Positions 17,464-23,958 of a DNA stretch of 49,486 bases are shown here, piece after piece; position 1 is the first letter of the stretch; the number at the start of each line of letters is the position of its first letter. Source of the DNA: Rhodococcus sp. HM1 (GTDB lineage Bacteria > Actinomycetota > Actinomycetes > Mycobacteriales > Mycobacteriaceae). The stretch lies in contig NZ_JALPTB010000049.1 of assembly GCF_023218075.1 (NCBI RefSeq), forward strand, positions 1 to 49,486. Reading direction: 5' to 3'. The notes below the pieces were generated by a model. That model was not told the origin of the DNA, ran no database searches, and was given only the letters and a program-made list of their open reading frames with translations. Position numbers and translations under genes: made by a program.

Positions 17464-18282
17464 CTACTCCTCGGCCAGCCGGGACCTCATCTCCGCCAGG
17501 GTCCGGGCCAGCAACCGGGAGACGTGCACCTGGGAGACACCGATCTCCCGCGCGATCTCCGACTGGCTCTTCTCCTCGAAGAACCGCAGGATCAGGATGT
17601 GCCGCTCGCGCTCCGGGACGCGCTCGAGCAGCGGTTTCAGGAGGAGATAGCGCTCGGACTTCGCGAGCTGCTCGTCCTCCTCGCCGAGCGTGTCCGCCAG
17701 CGTCGCACCCGAACCGTCGTCGGACAGATCGAGGGGCGTGTCCAGGGAGGCGGGCTGATATGCACTGCGGGCGGCGAGCGCCTCGATGACCTCACCGGTG
17801 CCGGCACCGACCTCGGCCGCGATCTCCGCTGCCGTCGGTGACCGGCCCAGACGTTGCGAGAGGTCGTCGGTGACCTTGTTGATGGACACGGTCAGGTCCT
17901 TGAGCCGCCGCGGTACGCGCGTGGACCAGGCGTGGTCGCGGAAGTAGCGACGGATCTCGCCCATGACGGTGGGAACCGCGTACGCGGCGAAACCCCGCCC
18001 CTTCTCGGCGTCGAACCGGTCGATCGCCTGGAGCAGGCCCACATACGCGACCTGGTTCAGATCGTCGATGTCCTCACCGCGGCCGGCGAATCGCTGAGCG
18101 ATGTTCTGCGCCAACGGCATCGAGGCCGTGACGATCTTCTCGTGAAGGGCGGTGGCCTCGGCGGAACCGGGGGTGCATGCACGCAGGGCGACGAACAGCT
18201 CCGCGAGTTCCGCTTCGTCGATTCTTCGGTTTTTCGCCGGCCCGGCTCCGGCAGGGGGAGAATCGATGTCGGCCAGCGTCAT
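17464..18282 (-). CDS. sigF: Stress-response RNA polymerase sigma factor, SigF/SigB family
   Basis: This 272-residue sigma-70 group 3 factor has region 2 ([49 protein letters not shown]) at about residues 60-115, and region 3 ([18 protein letters not shown]...) at about 125-185. Region 4 is at about 210-265 ([23 protein letters not shown], then [16 protein letters not shown]). ATG 18282 overlaps the stop of the anti-sigma gene as ATGA. It is the last gene of an operon with a small protein, STAS, RsbW and UsfX. A promoter-like GAAT-N16-GGGTAT upstream of the operon suggests autoregulation. Confidence 0.93.
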   Translation of the reverse strand: MTLADIDSPPAGAGPAKNRRIDEAELAELFVALRACTPGSAEATALHEKIVTASMPLAQNIAQRFAGRGEDIDDLNQVAYVGLLQAIDRFDAEKGRGFAAYAVPTVMGEIRRYFRDHAWSTRVPRRLKDLTVSINKVTDDLSQRLGRSPTAAEIAAEVGAGTGEVIEALAARSAYQPASLDTPLDLSDDGSGATLADTLGEEDEQLAKSERYLLLKPLLERVPERERHILILRFFEEKSQSEIAREIGVSQVHVSRLLARTLAEMRSRLAEE

Positions 18283-18722
18283 GCCGGCATCCCGATGCTC
18301 AGCTTCACCGTCGATTCCGCGGTTTCCCCGTTCGGCGAAGGCGTTTCGCTCGCCGAGACGGTGTCCGCGAGCAGTTCCACGATCCGCCAGTCGAGGCTGT
18401 CGGGTGCCGGTCGCCAGGGTCGCACGGTCGTCGCGGTGACCTCGATGTCGAACACCTCGCGACCCCCGTGGAATCGGCAGGTGATCTCGCTCGCGGGTGC
18501 GGCCGCGTCGATGAGGAGCGTGCAGATCTGGTCGACCGCCAGCTTGAGATCGGAGACCTGGTCGAGGGTGCAGCCGCTGTGCATCGCCACCATCTCGGTG
18601 AGCATGCGGACGACGGGCAGCTGAGCGTGCAGCGCAGGCACCGACAAGGTCGTCGGAATCCCGGCGCCCCCCGGCTCCGGTTCGGGGGCGGACGGCATCG
18701 GATGAGATGCGGTCTGTGTCAA
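18279..18722 (-). CDS. UsfX/RsbW-type anti-sigma factor
   Basis: This protein of about 147 residues is placed directly before sigF. The segment QVSDLKLAVDQICTLLIDAA resembles the N-box helix of M. tuberculosis UsfX (DLRLAVDEVCTRLI). The C-terminal half (DSLDWRIVELLADTVSA) also fits that divergent GHKL anti-sigma group. The start is ambiguous. TTG 18722 overlaps the upstream stop as TTGA and matches the coupling seen throughout the operon. ATG 18698 gives 139 residues but lacks a ribosome site. As the cognate partner it should hold SigF inactive until displaced by a dephosphorylated STAS protein. Confidence 0.85.
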   Translation of the reverse strand: MTQTASHPMPSAPEPEPGGAGIPTTLSVPALHAQLPVVRMLTEMVAMHSGCTLDQVSDLKLAVDQICTLLIDAAAPASEITCRFHGGREVFDIEVTATTVRPWRPAPDSLDWRIVELLADTVSASETPSPNGETAESTVKLSIGMPA

Positions 18723-19213
18723 GGTTCTACCTGCTGTTCTGACTCGGGCAGGGAAGTGCGGTCCGTCCCGTAGTTCCACTGCAGATGAATTCGGGTTCCT
18801 TCGTCGCCCGTTTCGACGCGGGCGCTGTCGCTGCAGGCGTGCATCAGGCGGATGCCCCGCCCGCGACGCGTGCGGCTGGTGTCGGCCTGCGGTTTCCACG
18901 AGCCGCGATCGACGATCGAGACCGTCAGAACGCCTTCGTCGGGACGATCGACCGCACACAGATCGTAGGTGCCCGGCTCTCCCGGTGGATACGCGTGCTC
19001 GGCGACGTTGGCCAGCGCTTCGTAGGTCGCCAGCAGCATGTCGCCGGTCGTGTCCGCCGGGAGGCCGATCTCGTGGGCGAACTGCGCCAACCGGTGCCGG
19101 ATCGGGGCGAGCGCGGTCAGGTCGGCGGGAAGCCCGTCGAGGCGGAGGCATCGATATTCGGCGCCGGTGTTCACCGACGCCGGTGGTGCAGCCTGTCGTC
19201 CCTGGTAGCTCAT
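18719..19213 (-). CDS. RsbW-like serine kinase/ATP-binding protein, copy 1
   Basis: This 164-residue GHKL ATP-binding protein has an N box at LLATYEALANVAEHAYP (about residues 62-78), G1 DRGSW (about 105) and G2 RRGRGIRLMHAC (about 120). It is closer to canonical RsbW/SpoIIAB kinases than the UsfX-like protein after it. ATG 19213 overlaps the STAS stop. It is roughly 60% identical by eye to the protein at 21795-22226. It probably phosphorylates the adjacent STAS protein; whether it also binds SigF cannot be told from sequence. Confidence 0.88.
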   Translation of the reverse strand: MSYQGRQAAPPASVNTGAEYRCLRLDGLPADLTALAPIRHRLAQFAHEIGLPADTTGDMLLATYEALANVAEHAYPPGEPGTYDLCAVDRPDEGVLTVSIVDRGSWKPQADTSRTRRGRGIRLMHACSDSARVETGDEGTRIHLQWNYGTDRTSLPESEQQVEP

Positions 19214-19608
19214 ACGGTCGATAAGGCAGCTTCGAGGGTCGGGAAGATCTCCAGGGTCTCGGCCAGCCCCACCAGGACCATCGGCCGCGCGGTCGCCGGA
19301 CCGTCGGCGACGATCAGGAACCGGGATCTGCCCTCGAGTTCGTCGGCGGTGCGCATGAGCACCGCGAGCCCGGCCGACGAGAGGAACTGGACATCGAGCA
19401 GGTCGGCCACCAGTGTGGATGTACCGCACAACGCGGCCAACTCGGTCAGCTTCCGTTCGAACGCCGGTGCGGTGACGACATCGATCTCGCCGGCGGCGTG
19501 CAGCACCGCGACGCCCTCGGTGAAGTCGACATCGAGCCTCAGCTGCGAGCCCGGCGTGATTTCGGGCATGTCGCCGGTCGCTACCTTTTCGGGATCCGCT
19601 ACGCCCAC
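19210..19608 (-). CDS. STAS anti-sigma factor antagonist, copy 1
   Basis: This 132-residue STAS-domain protein has the beta/alpha pattern and the phosphorylatable Ser region in DVQFLSSAGLAVLMR (about residues 75-89). GTG 19608 is chosen for its good GGAGGGG site; ATG 19570 is an alternative. It overlaps the small-protein stop by ten bases and the RsbW start by four. About three quarters of aligned residues match copy 2 at 22223, including a continuous identical block of 25 residues. In partner switching the dephosphorylated form captures the anti-sigma factor. Confidence 0.9.
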   Translation of the reverse strand: MGVADPEKVATGDMPEITPGSQLRLDVDFTEGVAVLHAAGEIDVVTAPAFERKLTELAALCGTSTLVADLLDVQFLSSAGLAVLMRTADELEGRSRFLIVADGPATARPMVLVGLAETLEIFPTLEAALSTV

Positions 19609-19760
19609 GAGATCGCCCCTCCTGCTTGTTCCGTGCGCGCCCGCGCACCCGCTTCCGGACCGTGACCGCGGAAGTACGAGATCCCGTACAGCGCGTACAT
19701 GCTCTTCACGACCGACTTACGAGCGGTCTTCCACGGCGCCTTCCCCTGCCTCGTCTGCAT
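19599..19760 (-). CDS. Small basic protein at the head of the sigF operon
   Basis: This 53-residue reading frame has a strong ribosome site (GGGAGG, seven bases before ATG 19760). It ends ten bases inside the STAS gene, consistent with translational coupling. It is rich in Lys/Arg in the first half (RQGKAPWKTARKSVVKSM) with an aromatic stretch (YALYGISYFRGHG). It has no recognised domain and no clear signal peptide. A GGGTAT element lies about 38 bases upstream. It may be a leader peptide or a small regulator of the operon; there is no evidence for either. Confidence 0.5.
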   Translation of the reverse strand: MQTRQGKAPWKTARKSVVKSMYALYGISYFRGHGPEAGARARTEQAGGAISWA

Positions 19761-19797
19761 CGTTCGCCTCCCTTCTGTGTCACAGCAACGCCCCCTG

Positions 19798-19823
19798 ATA
19801 CCCACATTCCGGGCCACTCATTC
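19798..19823 (-). promoter_or_regulatory. Candidate autoregulatory SigF-type promoter of the sigF operon
   Basis: On the minus strand GAAT (19823-19820), 16 bases, then GGGTAT (19803-19798). It fits the looser G-N-N-T, 14-16 bases, GGGTAT/C stress-sigma consensus, but the -35 is weaker than the GGTT at the three other sites. Confidence 0.5.
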
Positions 19824-19888
19824 CTCCTTTTTCGGAAATTTCCGTTTCCTCGCTCCGGTGCCCCGGCCGCACGATGGCGCTCCGGCAC

Positions 19889-19933
19889 AAAAATCGGGTG
19901 GGCCCGGAGACACGATGTCGTCCGGGCCCACCC
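19889..19933 (-). terminator. Intrinsic terminator downstream of hsp20
   Basis: GGGTGGGCCCGGA (19896-19908) pairs perfectly with TCCGGGCCCACCC (19921-19933), with further pairing inside the loop. On the minus strand it is followed by TTTTT (19893-19889). It ends transcription from the hsp20 side before the sigF operon promoter. Confidence 0.85.
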
Positions 19934-20353
19934 GTCGGAGGAGAGGCAAAACGGATGAGGTACGCATTGGCCGGCGACTGGCATCACCTCACTCTCGGTC
20001 GAGCGATGACGGCGCTCCGCTTCGGGGTGGAGGCCTTCGGCACCGGCGCCTTCGCTACGGGCCGGAGGCCTCCGCCCCTCCGGAGGGCTGCGCTGGGTGG
20101 GTGGTATCCCTCTCGGTCGTCTGCCCTGCAGGACGGGGGAATACCGCAATCCGGTTTCCCCGCCGCGATCCCGCAGTGCGGTGGACACACCCATGGATCG
20201 TTCCGGCGGTGCCGGGATCTCTCGGCCGAAGGTCTCGATCTCACCGAACAACCCGGAAAGATCCAGGTCGGGCACGAGCAACCGGTTGTCGAGCGATGAC
20301 AGATCAAGAACTGCAACGGTCGTCATCGGATCTCCCGAAGCAACCGGGGGCGA
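19934..20353 (-). other. Stretch downstream of hsp20 with a possible but unconvincing reading frame
   Basis: An ATG at 20326, 28 bases past hsp20, has a good ribosome site (GGGAG) and begins a plausible peptide (TTVAVLDLSSLDNRLLVPDLDLSG). The frame then becomes low-complexity, basic and Pro-rich. It runs without a stop through the terminator at 19889-19933 and into the next operon, so it is not credible as a whole. Either the first 45 or so codons are a remnant interrupted by a frameshift, or the region is untranslated and structured; palindromes such as CTCCGCCCCTCCGGAG lie near 20070-20092. Confidence 0.4.
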
Positions 20354-20773
20354 TCAGGCGCTGATCGCCTGGCGCTCGGTTTCCCGCGCGATCTCGATCT
20401 TGCGGGGCTTCGCCTGCTCGGCCACCGGGATCGTCAGTCGCAGCACGCCGTCACGATATTCCGCGCGAATCCGGTCGGTGTCGAGATTCTCCCCGAGGAA
20501 CAGCTGCCGGCTGAAGACACCGCGCGTGCGTTCTGCGGCGATCATGGTGCGTCCCTGATCCAGCTCGGGACGCGACGCCCGCACGGTGACCACGTTGCGT
20601 TCGACGTCGAGATCGAGGGAGTCCGCGTCGATACCCGGCAGATCGAACTCCACGAAGAATTCGTCACCTTCCCGCCAAGCATCCATCGGCATGACCGCCG
20701 GGCGCGCCGGCGTACCGAATACCTGCTGGGTCAGGCGGTCCAGCTCGCGGAAGGGATCGGTGCGCATCAACAT
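20354..20773 (-). CDS. Hsp20/alpha-crystallin small heat-shock protein
   Basis: This 139-residue small heat-shock protein begins [20 protein letters not shown], the usual actinobacterial N-terminus. The alpha-crystallin domain runs from about residue 35 to 130 ([46 protein letters not shown]). ATG 20773 is preferred because GGAGG lies eight bases before it; GTG 20780-20782 lies directly against that site. It holds unfolded proteins for refolding. It diverges from an HspR-like gene across a region with TGACAT palindromes, so control by that protein is likely. Confidence 0.93.
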   Translation of the reverse strand: MLMRTDPFRELDRLTQQVFGTPARPAVMPMDAWREGDEFFVEFDLPGIDADSLDLDVERNVVTVRASRPELDQGRTMIAAERTRGVFSRQLFLGENLDTDRIRAEYRDGVLRLTIPVAEQAKPRKIEIARETERQAISA

Positions 20774-20823
20774 GGTCGCCACCTCCGGTTCACTCCATTC
20801 TCAGTTGAAGGAACTCAGATAAC

Positions 20824-20841
20824 CTATGTCATCTGACATAG
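20824..20841. promoter_or_regulatory. Palindromic operator between hsp20 and the HspR-like gene
   Basis: CTATGTCA-TC-TGACATAG is a perfect 8-base inverted repeat. The half-site TGACAT recurs at 20894-20899, paired with ATGTCA at 20914-20919 over the regulator start. It differs from the known HspR box (CTTGAGT-N7-ACTCAAG). It is a candidate binding site for the adjacent MerR-type protein. Confidence 0.65.
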
Positions 20842-20918
20842 ATATTATGTACCACTGATGAGAGAAGAGTGCAAGGGAGGAAATCAGGTAATCTGACATC
20901 CGATCAGAAAGGAATGTC

Positions 20919-21293
20919 ATGGACTCGGATCGACGCGACCACCTGCCCGGTTCGTCCCAGGCGGTGTATGCAATCTCGGTCGCGGCCGAGTTGGCCGGAG
21001 TGGGAGTCCAGACCCTGCGGCTGTACGAACAGCACGGCCTGGTCACCCCGGCTCGCAGCGCCGGCGGAACCCGCCGCTACAGCGGGGACGACCTCGCCCG
21101 GCTGGAACGGATCGTCGCGCTGGTTTCCCAGGGCATCAATCTCGCCGGAATCGCGCGCATTCTCGAACTCGAGGACGCGAACACCGCACTCACGGCAGAA
21201 CGCGACCGCCTCCGAGCCCGTCACGAAGCGAACGTGAGCGGAGACGGCCGCGCGGCCGAGGCAAAACCGAAGGTCAGGGACAGGCAGGCGTGA
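20919..21293 (+). CDS. HspR-like MerR-family regulator
   Basis: This 124-residue MerR protein has a winged helix at about residues 18-65 (ISVAAELAGVGVQTLRLYEQHGLVTPARS; GGTRRYS) and the HspR-type segment GINLAGIARILELED, followed by a short coiled coil. It is most like HspR, the repressor of dnaK/clpB operons, but lies opposite an hsp20 gene and is probably a dedicated small-heat-shock regulator. ATG 20919 follows GAAAGGA at good spacing. The last 20 bases overlap the convergent lipoprotein gene. Confidence 0.85.
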   Translation: MDSDRRDHLPGSSQAVYAISVAAELAGVGVQTLRLYEQHGLVTPARSAGGTRRYSGDDLARLERIVALVSQGINLAGIARILELEDANTALTAERDRLRARHEANVSGDGRAAEAKPKVRDRQA

Positions 21294-21705
21294 CCAGGTC
21301 GTAGATCTGCTCGGCCTGCTCGGCAGTCGGCTGCACGTCGTTGTTGGCGGCGAGCGTCATGATCTGCTGCGTGACCTGCTGTTCGTCGGCGCCGCTCGCC
21401 AGATCGTTGCACGAGGTGATCACGATGTTCTCGATGCTGGCGTCGTCCCGGTTCTCCGACAGGTCCGAGTAGCCCGTGCGGAACGCGACGACGAAGGCAC
21501 TCAGTTTGGCCTGGTCGAATGCGCCCAGCTCGTCCGTGGACGTCACCGTGGTCTCGTCGGCGGTGGTCTCTTCCTCCGTGGGCGTCTGCATTTCGACGGA
21601 GTTGTCGGTGGTGACCGAAGCGGAGTCGGAGTCGTCGTCGCTGCAGGCGGCCAGGGACAGTACGGCTCCGGATGCGACCAGTGCAGCAGCGATGATCTTC
21701 TTCAT
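21274..21705 (-). CDS. Small acidic lipoprotein, probably SigF-controlled
   Basis: This 143-residue precursor has a signal peptide (MKKIIAAALVASGAVLSLAAC) and lipobox LAAC, with lipidated Cys at 21. An Asp/Thr/Glu-rich linker follows (about 22-58). The C-terminal helical domain (LSAFVVAFRTGYSDL; TSCNDLASGADEQQV; LAANNDVQPTAEQAEQIYDLVTPACP) has two Cys and resembles DUF732-type secreted proteins. GGAGG precedes ATG 21705. An exact GGTT-N16-GGGTAC motif lies about 32 bases upstream. Function is unknown; expression with the stress regulon is inferred. Confidence 0.85.
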   Translation of the reverse strand: MKKIIAAALVASGAVLSLAACSDDDSDSASVTTDNSVEMQTPTEEETTADETTVTSTDELGAFDQAKLSAFVVAFRTGYSDLSENRDDASIENIVITSCNDLASGADEQQVTQQIMTLAANNDVQPTAEQAEQIYDLVTPACP

Positions 21706-21736
21706 GGGCCCTCCTCGAGTCGGAATATGTGAACTC

Positions 21737-21762
21737 GTACCCCGCCGCCGCCCGTCTCAACC
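21737..21762 (-). promoter_or_regulatory. SigF-type promoter of the lipoprotein gene
   Basis: GGTT (21762-21759), 16 bases, GGGTAC (21742-21737) on the minus strand, about 32 bases upstream of the ATG. It is identical in its defined bases and spacing to the sites before otsA and the second STAS gene. Confidence 0.75.
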
Positions 21763-21794
21763 GCCCCGCATCGGCCTCGCCGGGACCGGTGGGC

Positions 21795-22226
21795 CTACCT
21801 GTAGTTCCACTGCATCCGGATCTGCGTTCCCTCGTCTCGACGGTCGACCCACACGGAGTCACTGAGGGCCTTCATCAGCCGGAGTCCCTGGCCGCGCCTC
21901 GTCATTCTGTTGTCGCTCTCCGGTTTCCAGGACCCTCGATCGACGACGGTGACGGTAAGCGCTGCGTCCTCGTCACTGTGTTCGACGACGAGATCGAACG
22001 TGCCCGCGTCGCCGGTCGGATAGGCATGTTCGACGATGTTCGCCAGCGCCTCGTAGGTGGCCAGCAGAACATCGCCGGTGGTGTCCGGCGGCAACCCGAT
22101 CCCCCGCGCGAATTCCGCGAGTCGGCGACGCACCGTCGCGAGCACGTGCGGGTCGGCGCGTTCGCCTTCGATCACCAGGTTCCGATCCGCCGTAGCCCCC
22201 ACGACCCGCCTTTCGCACTCGTTCAT
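21795..22226 (-). CDS. RsbW-like ATP-binding protein, copy 2
   Basis: This 143-residue GHKL protein is paralogous to the one at 18719. Its N box is LLATYEALANIVEHAYP (about residues 50-66), G1 DRGSW (about 95) and G2 RRGQGLRLMKAL (about 110). Both copies end in QWNY. It overlaps the STAS copy 2 stop by four bases. No sigma factor follows this pair, so it may feed into SigF or serve a sigma factor outside the window. Confidence 0.88.
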   Translation of the reverse strand: MNECERRVVGATADRNLVIEGERADPHVLATVRRRLAEFARGIGLPPDTTGDVLLATYEALANIVEHAYPTGDAGTFDLVVEHSDEDAALTVTVVDRGSWKPESDNRMTRRGQGLRLMKALSDSVWVDRRDEGTQIRMQWNYR

Positions 22227-22612
22227 ACCGTCGTCAGTGCCGCTTCGACCGTCGGGAAGATCTCGAGGGTCTCGGCCATTCCCACGAGCGTCATCGGCCG
22301 CGCGGTGGCCGGGCCGGTGGCGGCGATCAGGAACCGGGAACGGCCCTCGAGTTCGTCGGCTGTGCGCATCAGCACCGCCAGGCCCGCGGAGGAGAGGAAC
22401 CGGACGCCGAGCAGATCGACCAACAGTGCCGAGGTATCAGGCACCGAGGCCAACTCGGCGAGCTTCTGCTCGAACGCCGGCGCGGTCACTACGTCGATCT
22501 CCCCACTCACGTGCAGCACGACCACACTGTCGGTGAGCTCCACGTCGAGTCCGAGATGCGATTCGGGTGCAACATCCGGGTATTCCATTCGCTGAAGGCT
22601 ACACGTGATCAT
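22223..22612 (-). CDS. STAS anti-sigma factor antagonist, copy 2
   Basis: This STAS protein has 129 residues from ATG 22612, or 121 from ATG 22588, which aligns better with copy 1; neither has a clear ribosome site. The phosphorylation-site helix VRFLSSAGLAVLMR is shared with copy 1. The high identity to copy 1 through the C-terminal half suggests a fairly recent duplication or gene conversion. A GGTT-N16-GGGTAC promoter lies about 55 bases upstream, so this antagonist should rise when SigF is active and give positive feedback. Confidence 0.88.
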   Translation of the reverse strand: MITCSLQRMEYPDVAPESHLGLDVELTDSVVVLHVSGEIDVVTAPAFEQKLAELASVPDTSALLVDLLGVRFLSSAGLAVLMRTADELEGRSRFLIAATGPATARPMTLVGMAETLEIFPTVEAALTTV

Positions 22613-22666
22613 CCCCGATTACCCCGCTCGCAACCATTCCACACATCGAAATTCGGCGACGGGTCC

Positions 22667-22692
22667 GTACCCCTGTTTTCGCACTTCAAACC
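22667..22692 (-). promoter_or_regulatory. SigF-type promoter of the second STAS-RsbW pair
   Basis: GGTT (22692-22689), 16 bases, GGGTAC (22672-22667) on the minus strand, also readable as GTTT-N15-GGGTAC, the mycobacterial SigF form. It is the best of the four sites in this window. Confidence 0.78.
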
Positions 22693-22705
22693 TGTTTTTT
22701 CGAGC

Positions 22706-22735
22706 TTGACACGCCTGCGCAGAGTGGCCTAGAAG
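22706..22735 (+). promoter_or_regulatory. Housekeeping-type promoter for the WhiB gene
   Basis: TTGACA (22706-22711), 18 bases, TAGAAG (22730-22735), about 55 bases before the WhiB start. An inverted repeat TCGAAA-N5-TTTCGA at 22747-22763 lies in the leader and may be an operator. Confidence 0.6.
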
Positions 22736-22790
22736 TAATCACCTGTTCGAAAGCGAATTTCGATTTCCCCATCGAGCCGGAGGTATGGAA

Positions 22791-23102
22791 ATGGCCGAGA
22801 ACACCGGGCGCAGCAAGCGAATCGGACAGTATCGAAATCCCCGTCTGCGTCCCGTCGAAAGCGAGTGGGAATGGCAGCTGCGTGCGGCCTGCCGCGGCAC
22901 GGACTCGGCAGTGTTCTTCGCGCCGACCGGCGAGTCCCGCCGTGAGCGCCGCCGCCGCGAGATCGCCGCGAAGACCGTGTGCATCAGCTGCCCGGTGCGA
23001 GTGGCCTGCCTGAATCACGCACTCGCCGTCCGGGAACCGCACGGCGTGTGGGGCGGACTGTCCGAGACGGAACGTCGGGCACTACGCCCGGCATCCGCCT
23101 GA
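22791..23102 (+). CDS. WhiB-family iron-sulfur transcription factor
   Basis: This 103-residue WhiB-like protein has the four cluster cysteines at residues 34, 64, 67 and 73 (C-x29-C-x2-C-x5-C). The turn GVWGGLSETERRAL follows, with a short basic tail. It should bind a 4Fe-4S cluster that senses O2 or NO and act with the housekeeping sigma factor. I cannot assign it to WhiB1-WhiB7: it has a longer N-terminus than WhiB1. ATG 22791 is chosen over ATG 22785 because GGAGG is seven bases away rather than one. Confidence 0.9.
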   Translation: MAENTGRSKRIGQYRNPRLRPVESEWEWQLRAACRGTDSAVFFAPTGESRRERRRREIAAKTVCISCPVRVACLNHALAVREPHGVWGGLSETERRALRPASA

Positions 23103-23217
23103 ACTCGAACGCATCGGCCTTCCCACAGGTATCGATCCGTCACGCAACGGGCATCCTCCGGTCACACAGCAGGTACGCCCCCGATGGCGCACGAGCGCCG
23201 TGCAGGAGAGGACGACT

Positions 23218-23460
23218 ATGCACGCCGATATCGCCGGACGCCCGATCACCTCACGCGGGAACGACCTCGAAACCCCGGACGGATCCCCCACCCGCCTCGC
23301 AGATCACCCCATCGGCTTCTCGGGTTCCCTCGCTCTCGCCGGCATCGGCGTGACGGGAATCCCGGCCGCCGTTCTCACCCACTCGGCACCCCTCGGCGCC
23401 CTGGTCGCGCTCGCCACCGCCGGAGGCATCCTCACCGCATCGGTGATGATCGGCGGGTGA
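23218..23460 (+). CDS. Small membrane protein, unknown function
   Basis: This 80-residue protein starts at ATG 23218 after GGAGAGG; GTG 23200 is an alternative. Residues about 1-37 are polar (ADIAGRPITSRGNDLETPDG). Residues about 40-80 are hydrophobic with two short Gly/Ala-rich helices (LALAGIGVTGIPAAVLTH; LGALVALATAGGILTASVM). It lies between WhiB and a stress-associated membrane protein. No family is recognised. Confidence 0.65.
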   Translation: MHADIAGRPITSRGNDLETPDGSPTRLADHPIGFSGSLALAGIGVTGIPAAVLTHSAPLGALVALATAGGILTASVMIGG

Positions 23461-23565
23461 CCCCCTGAATGCAACTCGAAATATATTGCAGCACAAGGTA
23501 TATCGACGCTTCTACCGGGGAATCCCCGACGCGACACCGATAACGGAAAAAGGAGACTCGACGCT

Positions 23566-23835
23566 ATGTTGTCAATGAGCATCATCGCTTGGATCATCAT
23601 CGGCGGCCTCGCCGGCTGGATCGGTTCGAAACTGATGGGTACCGACGCCCAGCAGGGCATCCTGCTCAACATCGTCGTCGGCATCATCGGCGGCCTGATC
23701 GGCGGCTGGATCTTCAGCCTCCTCGGCGCCGACGTCGAGAGCGGTGGCTGGCTGTTCAGCTTCGTCACCTGCCTGGCCGGTGCGTGCATCCTCCTGTTCC
23801 TCGTCAAGCTCGTGACCGGCCGCAGCCGGGTCTGA
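23566..23835 (+). CDS. GlsB/YeaQ/YmgE-family (transglycosylase-associated) stress membrane protein
   Basis: This 89-residue protein has three hydrophobic segments and the family signature: WIIIGGLAGWIGSKLMG, then GILLNIVVGIIGGLIGGWIF, then a third helix FVTCLAGACILLFLVKL. Family members are general-stress proteins of unknown biochemistry in the inner membrane. ATG 23566 follows AAAAAGGAGA. A strong hairpin at 23863-23895 closes the unit. Confidence 0.88.
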   Translation: MLSMSIIAWIIIGGLAGWIGSKLMGTDAQQGILLNIVVGIIGGLIGGWIFSLLGADVESGGWLFSFVTCLAGACILLFLVKLVTGRSRV

Positions 23836-23862
23836 CCGAGGGCCGGTAACTCCGGTACTCCC

Positions 23863-23895
23863 CCGGGGTGGGCGTCGCCACGACGCCCACCCCGG
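23863..23895. terminator. Strong GC hairpin before lysX
   Basis: CCGGGGTGGGCGTCG (23863-23877) pairs perfectly with CGACGCCCACCCCGG (23881-23895) around CCA. It follows the small membrane protein gene on the plus strand. There is no T-run, but a 15-bp perfect stem is likely to terminate or stabilise. Confidence 0.65.
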
Positions 23896-23958
23896 CTCGT
23901 GCTCTCGAATCCTCTGGTTTCACAACCCTCTTCCGGCAGCGCGGCTAACGTCGTGATC

